Translations under genes and position numbers: made by a program
NCBI RefSeq assembly: GCF_000170795.1
Contig: NZ_ABCM01000013.1
Location: 93,336-157,335, forward strand
From: Pedobacter sp. BAL39
GTDB lineage: Bacteria; Bacteroidota; Bacteroidia; Sphingobacteriales; Sphingobacteriaceae
Length of the DNA: 64,000 nucleotides
Direction of reading: 5' to 3'
Shown: positions 63,094 through 64,000 of the stretch, in pieces
Layout: every line of letters begins with the position of its first letter
Numbering within the stretch: the first letter of the stretch is position 1
Notes under the pieces: generated by a model
The model's database searches: none
Told to the model about the DNA's origin: nothing
Seen by the model: the letters and a program-made list of their open reading frames with translations, nothing else

Positions 63094-64000
63094 TTATTGT
63101 GACTGTTTAAAAAAGTACCGGAGGTTCAGATAGAACGCACGACCGGGTTTTTGCAGGCTATAGTTGTCGAATACGGCCTTATCAAAAATGTTTCTGGCTT
63201 CGAAAGAGACGTTATAACGACCATTGTTCATACTGTATACAAAGTTTAAGTCGTGAGAAAGCTGTGTAGGGACAACATACTTCGTTTCCGCGGTAGCAGA
63301 ACCCAAGCTCGGCCAGCGCAGCCAGAAAGAATTAACGAACAGCATGTTATAGCCAACCGTAAGATTATTCCCCTTTTTGCCTACGTTGCTGAATGATGCT
63401 GATACATCTGCGTTACCAAAAAAGTAGGGGATATTAGGCATCCTATCCAGGTAAACATCACTTTCAGCGTCGTAAAACATACCCGGTTGCCCAGGTATGG
63501 GGTCATGCTTCTGCAGATTTTTCAGCATCTGATAGGTCACCGTTGCACCCGCACTCAGCCAGTTTTTATAGGAATATCTGATTTCACCATCAACACCAGT
63601 AGTACGGACGCCCTCGCGATTGTCTGCTGTGATGAGATATTGATTTGCAGAGGTCCCACCAACAAGTCTGGTGTAGATAAAGTCTGCAGAATATCTGTAA
63701 ATGGCATTAGCAGTTATGGAAAAGCGGTTAATATCATTGAGTTTAAACCCATAAACGACGCCCAGATTGACATTATCACTATTTTCCGCTTTCAGCGAAG
63801 AATTTCCAACCTGATTTTCCAAGTCGCCATAAACCTCATTGGCCTCCGGCACGCGGTTGGTCATCTCATAGGAAGTCCGGAGTTGCAAATCAGGAATGAT
63901 GTAATAAGACAGTGCCATACCATAACCGAGCTTTTCTGTAGTTTTACCTACACTATTGCTCATTGTGATGTATTTCCCAAATGCATTTAAGCTAAATTGA
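63094..64000 (-). CDS. TonB-dependent receptor, C-terminal barrel (5' part beyond window)
   Basis: The frame is open to the right edge, so only the last 302 codons are present. Barrel strands with RTSYEMTNRVPEANEVYGD, VYGFKLNDINRFSITANAIY, SFEARNIFDKAVFDNY and the C-terminal FYLNLRYFFKQSQ are typical of siderophore-type TonB receptors. It lies 25 bp upstream of the DUF4374 gene, with a PepSY gene after that, so ferric-siderophore uptake is likely. Confidence 0.88.
   Translation of the reverse strand, partial: QFSLNAFGKYITMSNSVGKTTEKLGYGMALSYYIIPDLQLRTSYEMTNRVPEANEVYGDLENQVGNSSLKAENSDNVNLGVVYGFKLNDINRFSITANAIYRYSADFIYTRLVGGTSANQYLITADNREGVRTTGVDGEIRYSYKNWLSAGATVTYQMLKNLQKHDPIPGQPGMFYDAESDVYLDRMPNIPYFFGNADVSASFSNVGKKGNNLTVGYNMLFVNSFWLRWPSLGSATAETKYVVPTQLSHDLNFVYSMNNGRYNVSFEARNIFDKAVFDNYSLQKPGRAFYLNLRYFFKQSQ

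Overview
The window comes from a Bacteroidota chromosome. Three SusC/SusD-type outer-membrane pairs, two sigma-ECF/FecR pairs, DUF4843 and PKD-like lipoproteins, DUF4374, a tricorn-type protease and -7 elements of the form TAnnTTTG all point there. Sphingobacteriaceae (Pedobacter-like) is my best guess, from overall style and mid-range GC only. I saw no rRNA, tRNA, CRISPR array, insertion sequence or phage gene.

Layout. (1) 1-16930, minus strand: ECF sigma and FecR, then an apparently continuous operon of SusC, SusD, DUF4843, PKD-like lipoprotein, two TlpA-like proteins (one without its cysteines), an ABC ATPase, a GldF-GldG-like fusion and two tandem MutS-like ATPases; the second MutS runs off the left edge. 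(2) 17234-30200, mostly single genes: a ThuA / PQQ sugar dehydrogenase / PKD / cytochrome c fusion, DUF1810, a COG0523 metal-chaperone GTPase under a large palindrome, a tricorn-like protease, two small overlapping unknown genes, an unknown membrane-anchored protein, a TPR-HTH regulator, a DUF4870 membrane protein and a second ECF sigma. (3) 30260-39951, plus strand: FecR, SusC, SusD, a DUF3863-like secreted protein and a calcineurin-like phosphoesterase. (4) 40073-45058, minus strand: a very large double-kinase hybrid sensor and an MFS transporter. (5) 45154-56323, minus strand: a sulfur-themed operon, read from high to low coordinates: two DoxX-like membrane proteins, a YeiH-type transporter, SusC, a SusD broken by one frameshift, a SoxD/SorB-like cytochrome c and a Tat-exported SoxC/SorA-like sulfite dehydrogenase. 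(6) 56464-64000: a PI-PLC-like lipoprotein, a GH63/GH37-like glycosidase, and an iron-uptake type set (PepSY protein, DUF4374 lipoprotein, TonB-dependent receptor cut by the right edge).

The most interesting signal is in region 5. A good Bacteroidota promoter (56293-56323) is followed by a 12-codon reading frame, MKSPLLRHCCCC-stop (56209-56247), and then a 155-nt structured leader before the first operon gene. A tiny reading frame ending in four cysteine codons, in front of a sulfur-oxidation operon, is what a cysteine-sensing leader peptide should look like. The SusC of this operon lacks the N-terminal STN domain and the sigma/anti-sigma partners that the other two SusC genes have, which fits a different mode of control. 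Together this suggests an undescribed outer-membrane-uptake-coupled sulfite/organosulfur oxidation system under cysteine-responsive control. That function is inference. The gene identities, the leader frame and the frameshift are read directly from the sequence.

Region 1 is the second candidate: MutS-like ATPases without mismatch-recognition domains, encoded with a gliding-type ABC exporter and a SusCD system, are unlikely to do DNA repair.
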